Of a DNA stretch of 53,228 nt, positions 22,337 through 31,511 are shown piece after piece. Location: IMG/VR virus record IMGVR_UViG_3300048029_000117, positions 1 through 53,228 of that record. One strand, given 5' to 3'. The notes beneath the pieces are model-generated. The model made no database searches and was not told where the DNA came from. It saw only the letters and a list, made by a program, of their open reading frames with translations. The position numbers were made by a program, and so were the translations under genes. Each line of letters opens with the position of its first letter. Position 1 is the first letter of the stretch. Origin of the DNA: a virus.

Positions 22337-24281
22337 AGAAATTAAATCACGAATTAATTCTCAATTAAAAAGATTAAAAAGAGAAGATATAGAGCAAGAG
22401 TACATTAAAGTAAACTTGCCAAAAGCAAGTGACCAACTTCGTGCTAAATTAGATACAACTATTGGTAGAGATTTAACAGAAATTGGTGGTATAAAACCTT
22501 TAGATATAGTACAAAATGCAAAAGGTGATGTCATACAAGGTGAAGGCGTTGCTCTTATTACTGAAAACTTACCTAGTATTACTGGCATTAATGACCCTGG
22601 AACAATCACATTGCCATATTCTGCTGGTAGTTTGACAACTAATTTTGGTGGTTCTGATTCTGGTTTTAATTCATCGTTTAATGTTAGTGCAACGAAAACT
22701 GGTGGAACAACTGCTCAACCTATTTCTACAATATTAGGTGACATAACAGGTGCTCCTGCTTTAAAATTATCTCTACCTAAACTTAATTTAAATATTGCAG
22801 GTGGTGGTAGTCCAACAAGTATAGCAGAAGGTATTGATGGTGCAGTTGCAAAAGCAAGTGCTAAAGCATCATCAATTGCAGATGCTGCCAGTGGTATTGC
22901 ATCTTCTCAAGAACTAAGTGAAATAGCAAGTGTTACTCAAAATCTTGATGCTGGTACTGCGGTAGAGGCAGTAACTAAATTAATATCTGGCATACCTGAT
23001 TTAAAAACTACAACTAATCCAGAAGACGTTTTGGGTAACGTTCAAAATCAAACAGGTGTAGAGGCACTTCAAGCAAAGGCAAAAGTTACTAAACTTAAAC
23101 TTGCATCTTTTCCTAGTGTTGCAGGTTTTGTTGGTAAAATTAAAGACTTAGCAGGAGATATAGGTGAACTTGTTGATAAAGCAACAGATGCCATAGCAAC
23201 TGTAATAGCAACAATTGCCACAGGTTTAGATGGTGTATTACAAAACATTACAGAAAAAATAACATTAAACACAGAAAATAAAGTAAAAGGTATTACTGGT
23301 GGTGCAGTAGAAAGTGCAGTATTAAAAGATATTACAGAAGACGTAGCAAAGAAAACACCAGAAGGTGATGCAAATGCAATTAAGTCAATACTTGGAAATG
23401 CAGATATTGGTGGTTTTATGAAAGGTATTGTAGACAAAGTAAAATCTTTTACAAGTCCTTTAGACTTTAAAAACAAAGTAAAAGACGAAGCAGAAAAATC
23501 AGGTATATCAAAAGATGAAATAGAAAATACAACAAACACAATTGATAGAGCAGATAAAGAAATAAAATCATTAAACACAACAATTGCTGGTCAAATGATA
23601 CTAGATGAACAATTTTATTCATTACCAAAACCCATTGGTGAAGAGATTACAAAGTGGTCAGGTAGAAACAGTGGAGATGAAGTGTTTACTTTCGTATCTT
23701 CTGTTGAAGAATTAAATTCAGAAATACACGCAATTACAAGACCACTATCAGAAGTGGTAATTCATGCGACTGAAACTGCAACTGATAAAGACATAGGCGC
23801 AATAGAAATAAATAATATACAATCAAAATTAGGACATGATGGTATTGGTTATCATTATGTTATACGAAGAGACGGAAGATTGCAAAGAGGTAGACCACCA
23901 GATAGAGTTGGTGACCATACGTCTGCAAATGGTCATAATAATCATTCTCTTGGTATTGTACTTGTTGGTGGTATAAATGTTGCTACTGGTGATGTAGATG
24001 CACTTGGTAATAGGTCATCATCTTCATTTACAAGAGAACAGTATACAACACTTGAAAGATTTTTAGAAGCATTTTACATTAAATATCCAGGTGGTAATGT
24101 TTTCGGGCACAACGACTTAGATGCAGAAGAAACAGACCCTTACTTTGACGTGCAAGAATATGTCGAGACAGTATTTAGAAAACAATTAAATGGTATAGGA
24201 GACCCACTAAACGAAGGACCAGTTGACCCAACAAAAGACCTTCTTAATATAGTATTAAAAATATTACAGGTACCAAAATGA
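22329..24281 (+). CDS. Tail-associated cell-wall amidase (Amidase_2 / AmpD type), GTG start
   Basis: 650 residues from GTG at 22329, seven bases after AAGGAG; TTG at 22326 is also possible. Residues 1-470 are low-complexity and helical, Ala/Thr/Lys-rich. The C-terminal part is an N-acetylmuramoyl-L-alanine amidase: VVIHATET (zinc His near 480), GIGYHYVIRRDGR, NNHSLGIVLVGG, VFGHNDLD (His near 595) and TDPYFDV, where Asp replaces the Cys of T7 lysozyme, as in AmpD. It probably opens peptidoglycan at infection, taking over the lytic role lost by the gp5-like protein. ATGA overlap with the next gene. Confidence 0.8.
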   Translation: MGREIKSRINSQLKRLKREDIEQEYIKVNLPKASDQLRAKLDTTIGRDLTEIGGIKPLDIVQNAKGDVIQGEGVALITENLPSITGINDPGTITLPYSAGSLTTNFGGSDSGFNSSFNVSATKTGGTTAQPISTILGDITGAPALKLSLPKLNLNIAGGGSPTSIAEGIDGAVAKASAKASSIADAASGIASSQELSEIASVTQNLDAGTAVEAVTKLISGIPDLKTTTNPEDVLGNVQNQTGVEALQAKAKVTKLKLASFPSVAGFVGKIKDLAGDIGELVDKATDAIATVIATIATGLDGVLQNITEKITLNTENKVKGITGGAVESAVLKDITEDVAKKTPEGDANAIKSILGNADIGGFMKGIVDKVKSFTSPLDFKNKVKDEAEKSGISKDEIENTTNTIDRADKEIKSLNTTIAGQMILDEQFYSLPKPIGEEITKWSGRNSGDEVFTFVSSVEELNSEIHAITRPLSEVVIHATETATDKDIGAIEINNIQSKLGHDGIGYHYVIRRDGRLQRGRPPDRVGDHTSANGHNNHSLGIVLVGGINVATGDVDALGNRSSSSFTREQYTTLERFLEAFYIKYPGGNVFGHNDLDAEETDPYFDVQEYVETVFRKQLNGIGDPLNEGPVDPTKDLLNIVLKILQVPK

Positions 24282-24982
24282 TTTATGCAAATGAATATGG
24301 CACAGTAGACTTGTTATCAGAACAATTTTTACAATCATTAAAAAGTGATAAAGGCACTATTGGTGTAAAACTATCAGGTGGTGCTGACACGGCATTATTG
24401 TTACATTTACTTGCAAAAGAAATATCAGAAAGAAATTTAAACTTTAGTATTGTACCATACACTTTTAATGATAAACCAGATAGATTTATTGTTGCTCAAA
24501 ACATTATTCACGAAGTTGCAAAAACGTTTCCAAAAGTTAAGTTTGAAAAACACCAGTATGATGAAATATCACCACCATATAGAAAAGTATTTGATAAATG
24601 GGCACTTAAATTAACAAGACAATATGACATTGTTTTCTTTACAAATGGTGTAAATTTACCAGCACCAGAAGAAGCAATCACTATAAACAAAGAGTTAGCA
24701 AAGTTTGTTGGAACACGAGAAGCACCAAGAAACTATGATACTCAAGACTTAGAACGAATTGGAATACAAGACATACCAGAGTATTCACCATTCAAAGATG
24801 TTGATAAAAGATTTACTGCTCAATTATATGAGGATGAATTTTTGCTAGAGACATTGTTTCCATTGACTAGGTCATGTTTAGGAAGTGCAGAAGTTACTGA
24901 CTATCATGAGAAACCATGCAAGATATGTTACTGGTGTGAAGAAAAATATTGGGCATTTGGTCAATACGATGCAATAGGGTAA
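24278..24982 (+). CDS. QueC-like PP-loop ATPase with zinc-type Cys cluster
   Basis: 234 residues. The N-terminal VKLSGGADTALLLHLL (SGGADT at 33-38) is a PP-loop for ATP pyrophosphate. The C terminus has RSC (Cys200) followed by PCKICYWCEEKYWAFG (Cys214, 217, 220), the four-Cys zinc pattern of QueC, the 7-cyano-7-deazaguanine synthase. Spacing between the first two Cys is longer than in QueC. It lies in the baseplate operon, far from other deazaguanine genes, and none is seen in the window. It could be an adapted PP-loop enzyme acting on another substrate. Coupled by overlap to the amidase. Confidence 0.65.
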   Translation: MIYANEYGTVDLLSEQFLQSLKSDKGTIGVKLSGGADTALLLHLLAKEISERNLNFSIVPYTFNDKPDRFIVAQNIIHEVAKTFPKVKFEKHQYDEISPPYRKVFDKWALKLTRQYDIVFFTNGVNLPAPEEAITINKELAKFVGTREAPRNYDTQDLERIGIQDIPEYSPFKDVDKRFTAQLYEDEFLLETLFPLTRSCLGSAEVTDYHEKPCKICYWCEEKYWAFGQYDAIG

Positions 24983-24986
24983 TTAA

Positions 24987-26480
24987 ATGACAACTAAAAA
25001 AGATAATTTTAAATTAAGAACTCAAAAACTAGGCACTGGTTTAGAAGAAAGTCTTGGAGTACCACAGAAAGGTTTTCAAGACCCAACTGGTGAGTTTCCA
25101 AAAAGAGAATACAATTTTGGGTCATCAATAAATCATGCGGCAAGAGGAATTAAAATCAATAATCTCTATACGAGTGGTGGAGATATTGGTGTATCACTTA
25201 ACATTGCAGACCAAAGACCTTCAGAGTTTCCTTTTAATCAAGTAGACGAGACTACATCTGGTCATGTTGTTGAATACGATGACACACCAGGTGGTGAAAG
25301 AATTTTAATTAAACATCGAACTGGCGCTGGTGTGGAAATGAGAGCAGACGGGAGTGTTGTCGTTTCTTCAACAAATAACAGAATCGAAGTCACAGGTGGT
25401 GACCAAACAACTATAGTCGAAGGTGCTGGTAATCTAGTCTACAAAGGTAATCTTAATTTAGTAGTCACAGGTGACTATAACGTTGATGTTGGTGGTAATT
25501 ATAATGTACAAGTTGCTGGTAATATGATTGAAGGTATTTCGGAGAATCATCGTACTTTTGTTACAAAAAACTCAGAGTATGTCACAAAAGGTACTAAATC
25601 CACTAAGACTATTGGTAATCATACTGACATTATGTTAGCAGATAATCATCAATATGTCAAGGGTAATCAAAACAATTGGGTACAGGGTGACATTGAAATC
25701 GCAACAGAACAAGATATGTTTGTATCTGCAAAATCTTCACTAGCAATGACAAGTGAAGTCTTTAATGCGACAGGTGTTAAACAAGTATCAATCTTTGGTA
25801 TGAAAGGTTCTATTGGTGGTAAACAAGTTGACTTTACAGGTCAAGTATTTCAGGGTAATGAAGGTCCAGCACCATTTACTAGTGGTGCCGCATTCTATGG
25901 TTCGTTTCATGGTCAAGCAACTGAGGCGATGTTCTCAAGAACTGCATGGACGGCAGAAAAATCTAAGTTTGCAGAAACTTCTGGTGTAACAGAATCGCAA
26001 AACTATGCAGAAAATGTAACAAGTAGTGGAGGTAGTGTCCCACCTGGTGGTGCACCAGAAATTGTTCTGAATCAAGAAATCAAAACACCAATTGGACCAC
26101 CACCAATTCCAAGTATTGTTGCCGCATACGGTAGTATGGGTGATTTTGCAATACGTGACGTAGTAATCGATGAAGGTGATAAACTAAAAAACAGATTAGA
26201 CTTATCAGATGACTATAAAGGTATTTTTGATAAACACCCAACAACACAAGAAATACGTTCAAGATTGAGAGGCACTCTTAGAGAAAGATTAACTAGAAGA
26301 GGTACTAGAGAAAACTTACTTGGACAATTAATCGCAGAAGGACGAGTAAGTGATACTGCATATAGAACAACACCAGATAAAATAGGTAGAACTGTTGGTA
26401 AAGAACCAACTTCTAGATTTGGTTATACACCAATTGGTAATGCAATAGAGAATAGAGGTAAGAGGTTTACACCAAAATGA
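24987..26480 (+). CDS. Central spike / beta-helix needle protein (gp5 C-terminal-type)
   Basis: 497 residues. Residues about 85-250 run as short beta repeats (ILIKHRTGAGVEMRADGSVV, IEVTGGDQTTIVEG, NLVVTGDYNVDVGGNYNVQVAGN), the VgxG-like pattern of the gp5 and VgrG triple-stranded needle. The C-terminal part is polar with Pro/Gly and a basic helix (RSRLRGTLRERLTRRGTRE). With the OB and amidase genes it makes up the functions of T4 gp5 in separate chains. Only a weak ribosome site (GGTAA). Confidence 0.75.
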   Translation: MTTKKDNFKLRTQKLGTGLEESLGVPQKGFQDPTGEFPKREYNFGSSINHAARGIKINNLYTSGGDIGVSLNIADQRPSEFPFNQVDETTSGHVVEYDDTPGGERILIKHRTGAGVEMRADGSVVVSSTNNRIEVTGGDQTTIVEGAGNLVYKGNLNLVVTGDYNVDVGGNYNVQVAGNMIEGISENHRTFVTKNSEYVTKGTKSTKTIGNHTDIMLADNHQYVKGNQNNWVQGDIEIATEQDMFVSAKSSLAMTSEVFNATGVKQVSIFGMKGSIGGKQVDFTGQVFQGNEGPAPFTSGAAFYGSFHGQATEAMFSRTAWTAEKSKFAETSGVTESQNYAENVTSSGGSVPPGGAPEIVLNQEIKTPIGPPPIPSIVAAYGSMGDFAIRDVVIDEGDKLKNRLDLSDDYKGIFDKHPTTQEIRSRLRGTLRERLTRRGTRENLLGQLIAEGRVSDTAYRTTPDKIGRTVGKEPTSRFGYTPIGNAIENRGKRFTPK

Positions 26481-27076
26481 TAGTAGTAGTTGACCCAGTA
26501 TTTAATCCTAACGGAGTAGACAATGTTAGTTCTGCAACTAAACTAGGACCAGGAGTAACAATTGCTAAGTTTCTTGGTGCATATGGAGATAGAACTGCAT
26601 TTAATCATGTCGGTAGCAATGATGAAAGAAAACAAATTGCAAGACAATTGTATTTACAAGCAGAAATGATGCGAGTAATTCAAGGTAATACTGAACTATT
26701 TAATGATGTTCGTTTAATCGTAAGTGAAGGTATCTATCGTGCAGGTCCATCAGAAACACTTGTTGACGATACTCTTGCAAAAAGTAAAGGTGAATTGGTA
26801 TACTATCAAGTGATTGGTAAAGATGGAATAATAGATTTTGAAAAAACATTTGACATAGCAGAATATTGGAAAGATTATACAAACTATGATGAATTACGTT
26901 TAGATTACGATACTTATAATCCAGATGGAACTCTTACTGCATCAATAGGTGTATTGATGCCAGTAGTAGACCAAACGTTTGAAGTAAACTTTAAAAATGA
27001 TGTAAAAACGTTTTTTAACAATTCATTACAGTCTAGAGACGAATTAGTAGAAATAAAACAAGAATTTCTAACATAA
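26477..27076 (+). CDS. Baseplate-cluster protein of unknown function (199 aa)
   Basis: 199 residues, ATGA-coupled to the spike gene. It starts with a Val-rich strand (MIVVVDPVFNPNG), contains AEMMRVIQGNTELF and a Tyr/Asp-rich stretch (YWKDYTNYDELRLDYDTY). No known domain. Placed between the spike and gp25, so it may be a spike tip, tail-fibre-like cap or wedge-attachment protein. Confidence 0.6.
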   Translation: MIVVVDPVFNPNGVDNVSSATKLGPGVTIAKFLGAYGDRTAFNHVGSNDERKQIARQLYLQAEMMRVIQGNTELFNDVRLIVSEGIYRAGPSETLVDDTLAKSKGELVYYQVIGKDGIIDFEKTFDIAEYWKDYTNYDELRLDYDTYNPDGTLTASIGVLMPVVDQTFEVNFKNDVKTFFNNSLQSRDELVEIKQEFLT

Positions 27077-27101
27077 GTTATTAAAAATTAAACAAGATTA
27101 G

Positions 27102-27109
27102 TATAAATA
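27102..27109 (+). promoter_or_regulatory. T4-type late promoter, leaderless arrangement (gp25)
   Basis: TATAAATAGACATATG: the gp25 start codon begins five bases after the core. No ribosome site before the ATG. Confidence 0.75.
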
Positions 27110-27114
27110 GACAT

Positions 27115-27567
27115 ATGGCAACAAGAAGAGCATACTCTAGAGAAGACCAGGGTGATTTAAACACCACTAGTATTGCTACGAGTAGGAATGTTGACTTTAA
27201 AGATATTGATTTATCTTTTAAAGTAACAACAACTTCTGGTGATATATTTAAAAAACAATCAACTGCCGCAGTAAAACAAGCAATCAAAACTTTATTACTT
27301 ACAAATAGATTAGAAAAACCTTTTCTTGCAACTTTTGGAGGAGACTTACAAGGTCAACTATTCGAATTAGCAGACAGAGACGGTTCTACTATTATTCGCA
27401 ATAACATTATAGCAACAATTGAAAGATTTGAACCAAGAGTTAAAGTTTTGAATGTTATAGTTGCTCTAGAACCAGATAGAAATAGATTGGGTGTGACAGT
27501 AGAATTTAAAGTAATTAATACACAAGAAACAGTTGTTTTCGAAACAACAATAAACAGGTTAAGATAA
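27115..27567 (+). CDS. 25: gp25 baseplate wedge protein
   Basis: 150 residues (T4 gp25 is 132). The gp25 pattern is seen in NVDFKDIDLSFKVTTTSGDIF, AAVKQAIKTLLLTNRLEKPF and the C-terminal IIATIERFEPRVKVLNVIV. It joins gp6 and gp53 in the wedge and is related in fold to a type VI secretion sheath-initiator. Start at 27115 is fixed by the late promoter just before it; there is no Shine-Dalgarno sequence. Two-base gap to gp6. Confidence 0.9.
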   Translation: MATRRAYSREDQGDLNTTSIATSRNVDFKDIDLSFKVTTTSGDIFKKQSTAAVKQAIKTLLLTNRLEKPFLATFGGDLQGQLFELADRDGSTIIRNNIIATIERFEPRVKVLNVIVALEPDRNRLGVTVEFKVINTQETVVFETTINRLR

Positions 27568-27568
27568 C

Positions 27569-29416
27569 ATGGGACAAACAACAATTAAATCAACTGCATT
27601 AGACTTTACTGCAATAAAAAATAATTTAAAAGTCTTTCTTTCACAACAAGACGAATTTACAGATTATAACTTTGAAGCATCTGGTTTGTCAAGTGTTTTA
27701 GATGTTCTTGCATACAATACACACTATAATGGACTAATTGCCAACTTTGCACTAAATGAATCATATTTAGGAACTGCTCAACTTCGTAGTTCACTTGTAT
27801 CACTTGCAGAAGGTATTGGTTATATACCAGATTCAATGAATGCATCACAAGGTATTGTTAATTTATCTTTAAATTTAGAAAGTTTGACAAACAGACCAAC
27901 TACAGTTTCATTGGCGAGTGGTGTGAAATTTAATGCAGTAGTAGATGGTACAACATATGTTTTTCAAACTCAAGAAGAAATAGTTGCAACAGATGACGGT
28001 GCTGGTAGTTACTCATTTACAACTGCAGACAATGTTGCGGATATAAAAATCTTTGAAGGTACATCAACAACAAAAACATTTAATATCACGGCGCAAACAG
28101 AAAATGCCGCATATATTATTCCAGACCAAACTATTGATATTGATACTGCTATTGTTCGAAGTTTTGAAACTCCATCAAGTTCTTCGTTTACAACATTTAC
28201 TGATTTAAGAAAAGCAACATCGTTAACATCTAACTCAACAGTTTATATATTAAAAGAAACACCTAAAGGTGACTATGAAATTACTTTTGGTAACAAAACA
28301 GTTCTTGGTAGGTCACCTGTTGCTGGTAACAAAGTTACAGTTGAATACTTATCTGTTGCTGGTGCAGATGCAAATGGTGCCAAAGTATTTACACCTCAAA
28401 GTCAAGTGACAGTAAACAATGAGAATTTTGCACTACAAGTATCAACAGTATCTAATTCATTCGGTGGTTCTGAAAAAGAAACAGAAGAATCTATCAGAAC
28501 GACTGCACCATTTCAATATGCAACTCAAAATAGAGCAGTTACCGCAGAAGATTATGCAACTCTAGTACAAAGAAACTTTGGTTCATTATTAAATGATATT
28601 TCATCATTTGGTGGTGAAGATGCACTTGAACCAGAATTTGGCGTAATATTTTTGTCATTGCTGTTTAGTAGTGCAATAGAAAATGATACTGTCTCAGGTG
28701 AAGCAATCAAACAAGCAACAAAAGACAGTATTGTAAGTTTATTTAAAGATTTATCTGTTGCATCTTTTGATATAAAATATACTGACCCAGTTATTTCATT
28801 TATTGAAACAAACGTTTTCTTTCAATTTAACCCGAACTTAACAACTCTTACAGAAAACACAATTAAAAATAATGTACAAAGTACAGTATCACAATACTTT
28901 GCAGATAACACTGGTAAATTTAAACAATCATTTAGACGAAGTAATCTATTAACATTAATTGATGCAGTAAGTCCTGCTATTCTATCATCTAGAATGGATG
29001 TAAAAATGCAAAGACGATTTACACCAACATTAACTGCAATTCAAAACCATACATTAAGATATCCACAAAGTATTGCACGAGCAGATGATGAAAACTTTAG
29101 AGTAACTTCAACACCTTTTACTTTTAATGGTAAGACATGTATTATTAGAAATCGATTAAGTTCAAATATACTTGAGGTATTTGACACAGTAAATACAGAA
29201 GTTGAAGTAGATAATGTTGGTTCTTATGCAGAAGATATTGTCTCAATCGTAGGTTTGCAAATAGATGCAATACCTAGTGGTGATTCATTTATAAAAGTTT
29301 CTGTAGTGCCAGATAATCAATCATTTGTTACGCCTTTAAGACAAGATGTGCTTAATCATGACATAGGTAAATCACTTGTAGAAGTAGTAGAAGTAGATAC
29401 AAACGTATTAAACTAA
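27569..29416 (+). CDS. 6: gp6 baseplate wedge protein
   Basis: 615 residues (T4 gp6 is 660). N-terminal region: VLDVLAYNTHYNGLIANFALNES then AQLRSSLVSLAEGIGYIP, the hallmark of gp6/GpJ-type wedge proteins. Middle: EESIRTTAPFQYATQNRAVT with EDYATLVQRNFG, the second family block. It forms the ring that links neighbouring wedges and moves when the sheath is triggered. Directly follows gp25, as in T4-type phages. Confidence 0.92.
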   Translation: MGQTTIKSTALDFTAIKNNLKVFLSQQDEFTDYNFEASGLSSVLDVLAYNTHYNGLIANFALNESYLGTAQLRSSLVSLAEGIGYIPDSMNASQGIVNLSLNLESLTNRPTTVSLASGVKFNAVVDGTTYVFQTQEEIVATDDGAGSYSFTTADNVADIKIFEGTSTTKTFNITAQTENAAYIIPDQTIDIDTAIVRSFETPSSSSFTTFTDLRKATSLTSNSTVYILKETPKGDYEITFGNKTVLGRSPVAGNKVTVEYLSVAGADANGAKVFTPQSQVTVNNENFALQVSTVSNSFGGSEKETEESIRTTAPFQYATQNRAVTAEDYATLVQRNFGSLLNDISSFGGEDALEPEFGVIFLSLLFSSAIENDTVSGEAIKQATKDSIVSLFKDLSVASFDIKYTDPVISFIETNVFFQFNPNLTTLTENTIKNNVQSTVSQYFADNTGKFKQSFRRSNLLTLIDAVSPAILSSRMDVKMQRRFTPTLTAIQNHTLRYPQSIARADDENFRVTSTPFTFNGKTCIIRNRLSSNILEVFDTVNTEVEVDNVGSYAEDIVSIVGLQIDAIPSGDSFIKVSVVPDNQSFVTPLRQDVLNHDIGKSLVEVVEVDTNVLN

Positions 29417-29417
29417 G

Positions 29418-30455
29418 ATGACACATAAAGTAGACGATACACTAAGAGACGATGGTAGAAGAGAAATATCTCAAGTTACTGGACGAGAGGTTGATAAAGT
29501 TGTTCCAGAACATTTTAAAACAGACTATCCAAAGTTAGTCTCGTTTTTAGAACAATACTATCATTTTGAAGATAGTGATGGTTCACCAAGTAGATTAGTA
29601 AATGATTTATTTTACACAAGAGATATTAATCAGGTAGATGAATCTTTATTAACTTATATTGAAGACGAGTTATTATTAGGACAATCTTACTTTGAAGGAT
29701 TTGCAGATAAAAGAACTGCCGCAAAATTTTCTAATAACTTGTATCGTGCAAAAGGTACAAAGTTTTCAATCGAACAATTTTTTCGTATGTTCTTTGAAGT
29801 TGATATAGACTTAGAATATACAAAAGAACAAGTTTTTAGAGTTGGTGTAGCAGGTCATGATATTGGTGCAGAATCAAGAAAATTTATCACAAATGCTGAA
29901 TTGTTTCAACAGTTCGCATTACGTATTACAAGTGAATTACCATTTAAAAGATGGCAAAGACCATACAAATTATTTGTTCACCCTGCAGGAATGTTTGTCG
30001 GGTCTGCGGTAAGATTAGAAGGAGTCGTACAGAATGACATACTTGCACCAATTAGTTTTGTTGACTCAGACTTAGGACAGATTGATGTGGTAGGTGCAAC
30101 TGCATTTGGTTTTGATGAAGTAACACAATTTTTACCTGAGGTAACTGGTATCGCAAGAGATAGTGGAGATAGTGACGGTATATTTAAAAGAGTTATTATT
30201 GATGATGGTTTACTTACATCTATTGGTAGCACAAGTATTGTTGATATTCAAAAACAATATGAAACACTACGTGCCGCAGAATTAAGAACATCACCAACAT
30301 TTGATGCAGATTCTACTGGTCTTGCGAATAGTGTAAACATAGACTTTAGTAATGCATTTACTTCTGAAACTATGGACCAAGATAGATTTGAGTTTTTTAG
30401 TGCAGATAGTGATGTATATTATTCAAAATTAAGTAATCCTGCACACATAAGTTAG
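29418..30455 (+). CDS. Baseplate wedge protein, gp7-like N-terminal region
   Basis: 345 residues, one base after the gp6 stop. The N-terminal half reads PEHFKTDYPKLVSFLEQYYHF, then DLFYTRDINQVDESLL and NNLYRAKGTKFSIEQFF, which is the layout of gp7-type wedge proteins following gp6 in marine T4-like phages. T4 gp7 is over 1,000 residues, so this is either a short version or a different peripheral wedge protein. The second half is Asp/Ser-rich. Ends just before a late promoter. Confidence 0.5.
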   Translation: MTHKVDDTLRDDGRREISQVTGREVDKVVPEHFKTDYPKLVSFLEQYYHFEDSDGSPSRLVNDLFYTRDINQVDESLLTYIEDELLLGQSYFEGFADKRTAAKFSNNLYRAKGTKFSIEQFFRMFFEVDIDLEYTKEQVFRVGVAGHDIGAESRKFITNAELFQQFALRITSELPFKRWQRPYKLFVHPAGMFVGSAVRLEGVVQNDILAPISFVDSDLGQIDVVGATAFGFDEVTQFLPEVTGIARDSGDSDGIFKRVIIDDGLLTSIGSTSIVDIQKQYETLRAAELRTSPTFDADSTGLANSVNIDFSNAFTSETMDQDRFEFFSADSDVYYSKLSNPAHIS

Positions 30456-30465
30456 GAATAATTTG

Positions 30466-30473
30466 TATAAATA
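30466..30473 (+). promoter_or_regulatory. T4-type late promoter
   Basis: TATAAATAGAG, 21 bases before the ATG at 30495; the leader carries AGGAAAAAG as ribosome site. Confidence 0.75.
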
Positions 30474-30494
30474 GAGACATAGGAAAAAGAAATT

Positions 30495-31499
30495 ATGGCA
30501 AAATTAGTAATCGCAAATGGAACGACTGCAAACGATGGTACGGGTGATACTCTTCGTTCTGCCGCTACCAAGATAAATTCAAACTTTTCTGAGATTTATA
30601 CAATCTTAGGTGGTGATTCAACTGCATTAACTTCTAAAATTACATTTGGTGATGGCACAATCATCTTTGAAGGTACAACTGCAGATGCAAATGAAACTAC
30701 AATAATAGCAGACGACCCTGGCGCTGACAGACAAATAGTATTTCCAAATGCTAGTGGTCATGTATTACTAGATTCAAGTACTGCTACATTAACAAACAAA
30801 ACACTTACAAGTCCTGTTTTAACAACACCACAAATTAATGATACAAGTGCGAATCACCAGTATGTTGTTGGAGTATCAGAATTGGCCGCAGACAGAACAA
30901 TTACATTACCTTTACTAACTGGTGATGATGAAGTGACATTTAATGCACATACACAAACACTAACCAATAAGTCACTTACAACACCAACATTAAATGCTTC
31001 CACAGTAACAGGATTAAGCGGAGCGGGTGTATTTAATGATTCTGCAGGTAACGAAGCATTGGTTTTAACAAAGACTTCAAGTGCAGTAAACCACATAGGT
31101 ATTAAAAATAATGCAACTAATAATGGTCCTATTGTTGAAGCACTTGGTACAGATACAAATATTGATGTTCAATTAACTGCAAAAGGTACAGGTGGTGTTA
31201 AATTAAATAGTCCACAAATATTAACTCAAGAAACTAAAAGTACTACTGGTGCAATATCAAATACAGTTCCATTTACAGAATTTACATCGGGAACTGCTAA
31301 AGCAAATTCATTGGCAGATGGTGCCTCAGTCGGACAAATGAAAACACTTGTAGTTTCAGGAGCAGGTACAGTAACACTTACACCTGCAAACTTTGGACCA
31401 GGAACAACATTAACATTAGAACAAAACGAATCTGCAGTTTTAATCTGGGAAGGTACAAACTGGCAAATACTTAGCACATATGGTGGCGCAGTAGCATAA
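30495..31499 (+). CDS. Virion structural protein, fibre-type (gp9/gp10-like position)
   Basis: 334 residues. The start (VIANGTTANDGTGDTLRSAA followed by NSNFSEIY) is the common opening of marine T4-like baseplate or fibre proteins. The centre is Thr/Asn/Leu-rich with repeated LTNKTLTSP and LTNKSLTTP segments, as in trimeric fibres. The C-terminal domain ends in a Trp-rich strand (LIWEGTNWQILSTYGG). Probably peripheral baseplate or fibre. Has its own late promoter and ribosome site. Confidence 0.6.
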   Translation: MAKLVIANGTTANDGTGDTLRSAATKINSNFSEIYTILGGDSTALTSKITFGDGTIIFEGTTADANETTIIADDPGADRQIVFPNASGHVLLDSSTATLTNKTLTSPVLTTPQINDTSANHQYVVGVSELAADRTITLPLLTGDDEVTFNAHTQTLTNKSLTTPTLNASTVTGLSGAGVFNDSAGNEALVLTKTSSAVNHIGIKNNATNNGPIVEALGTDTNIDVQLTAKGTGGVKLNSPQILTQETKSTTGAISNTVPFTEFTSGTAKANSLADGASVGQMKTLVVSGAGTVTLTPANFGPGTTLTLEQNESAVLIWEGTNWQILSTYGGAVA

Positions 31500-31511
31500 G
31501 GAGAATAAAAA

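Noticed and set aside
23069-23578. Antisense open frame (169 codons) in the amidase gene
   Set aside because: Shadow of the Ala/Thr/Lys-rich coding strand; no start signals.
24278-24982. Annotating the PP-loop gene simply as queC
   Set aside because: Cys spacing differs from QueC and no other deazaguanine gene is in view; the name would overstate the evidence.
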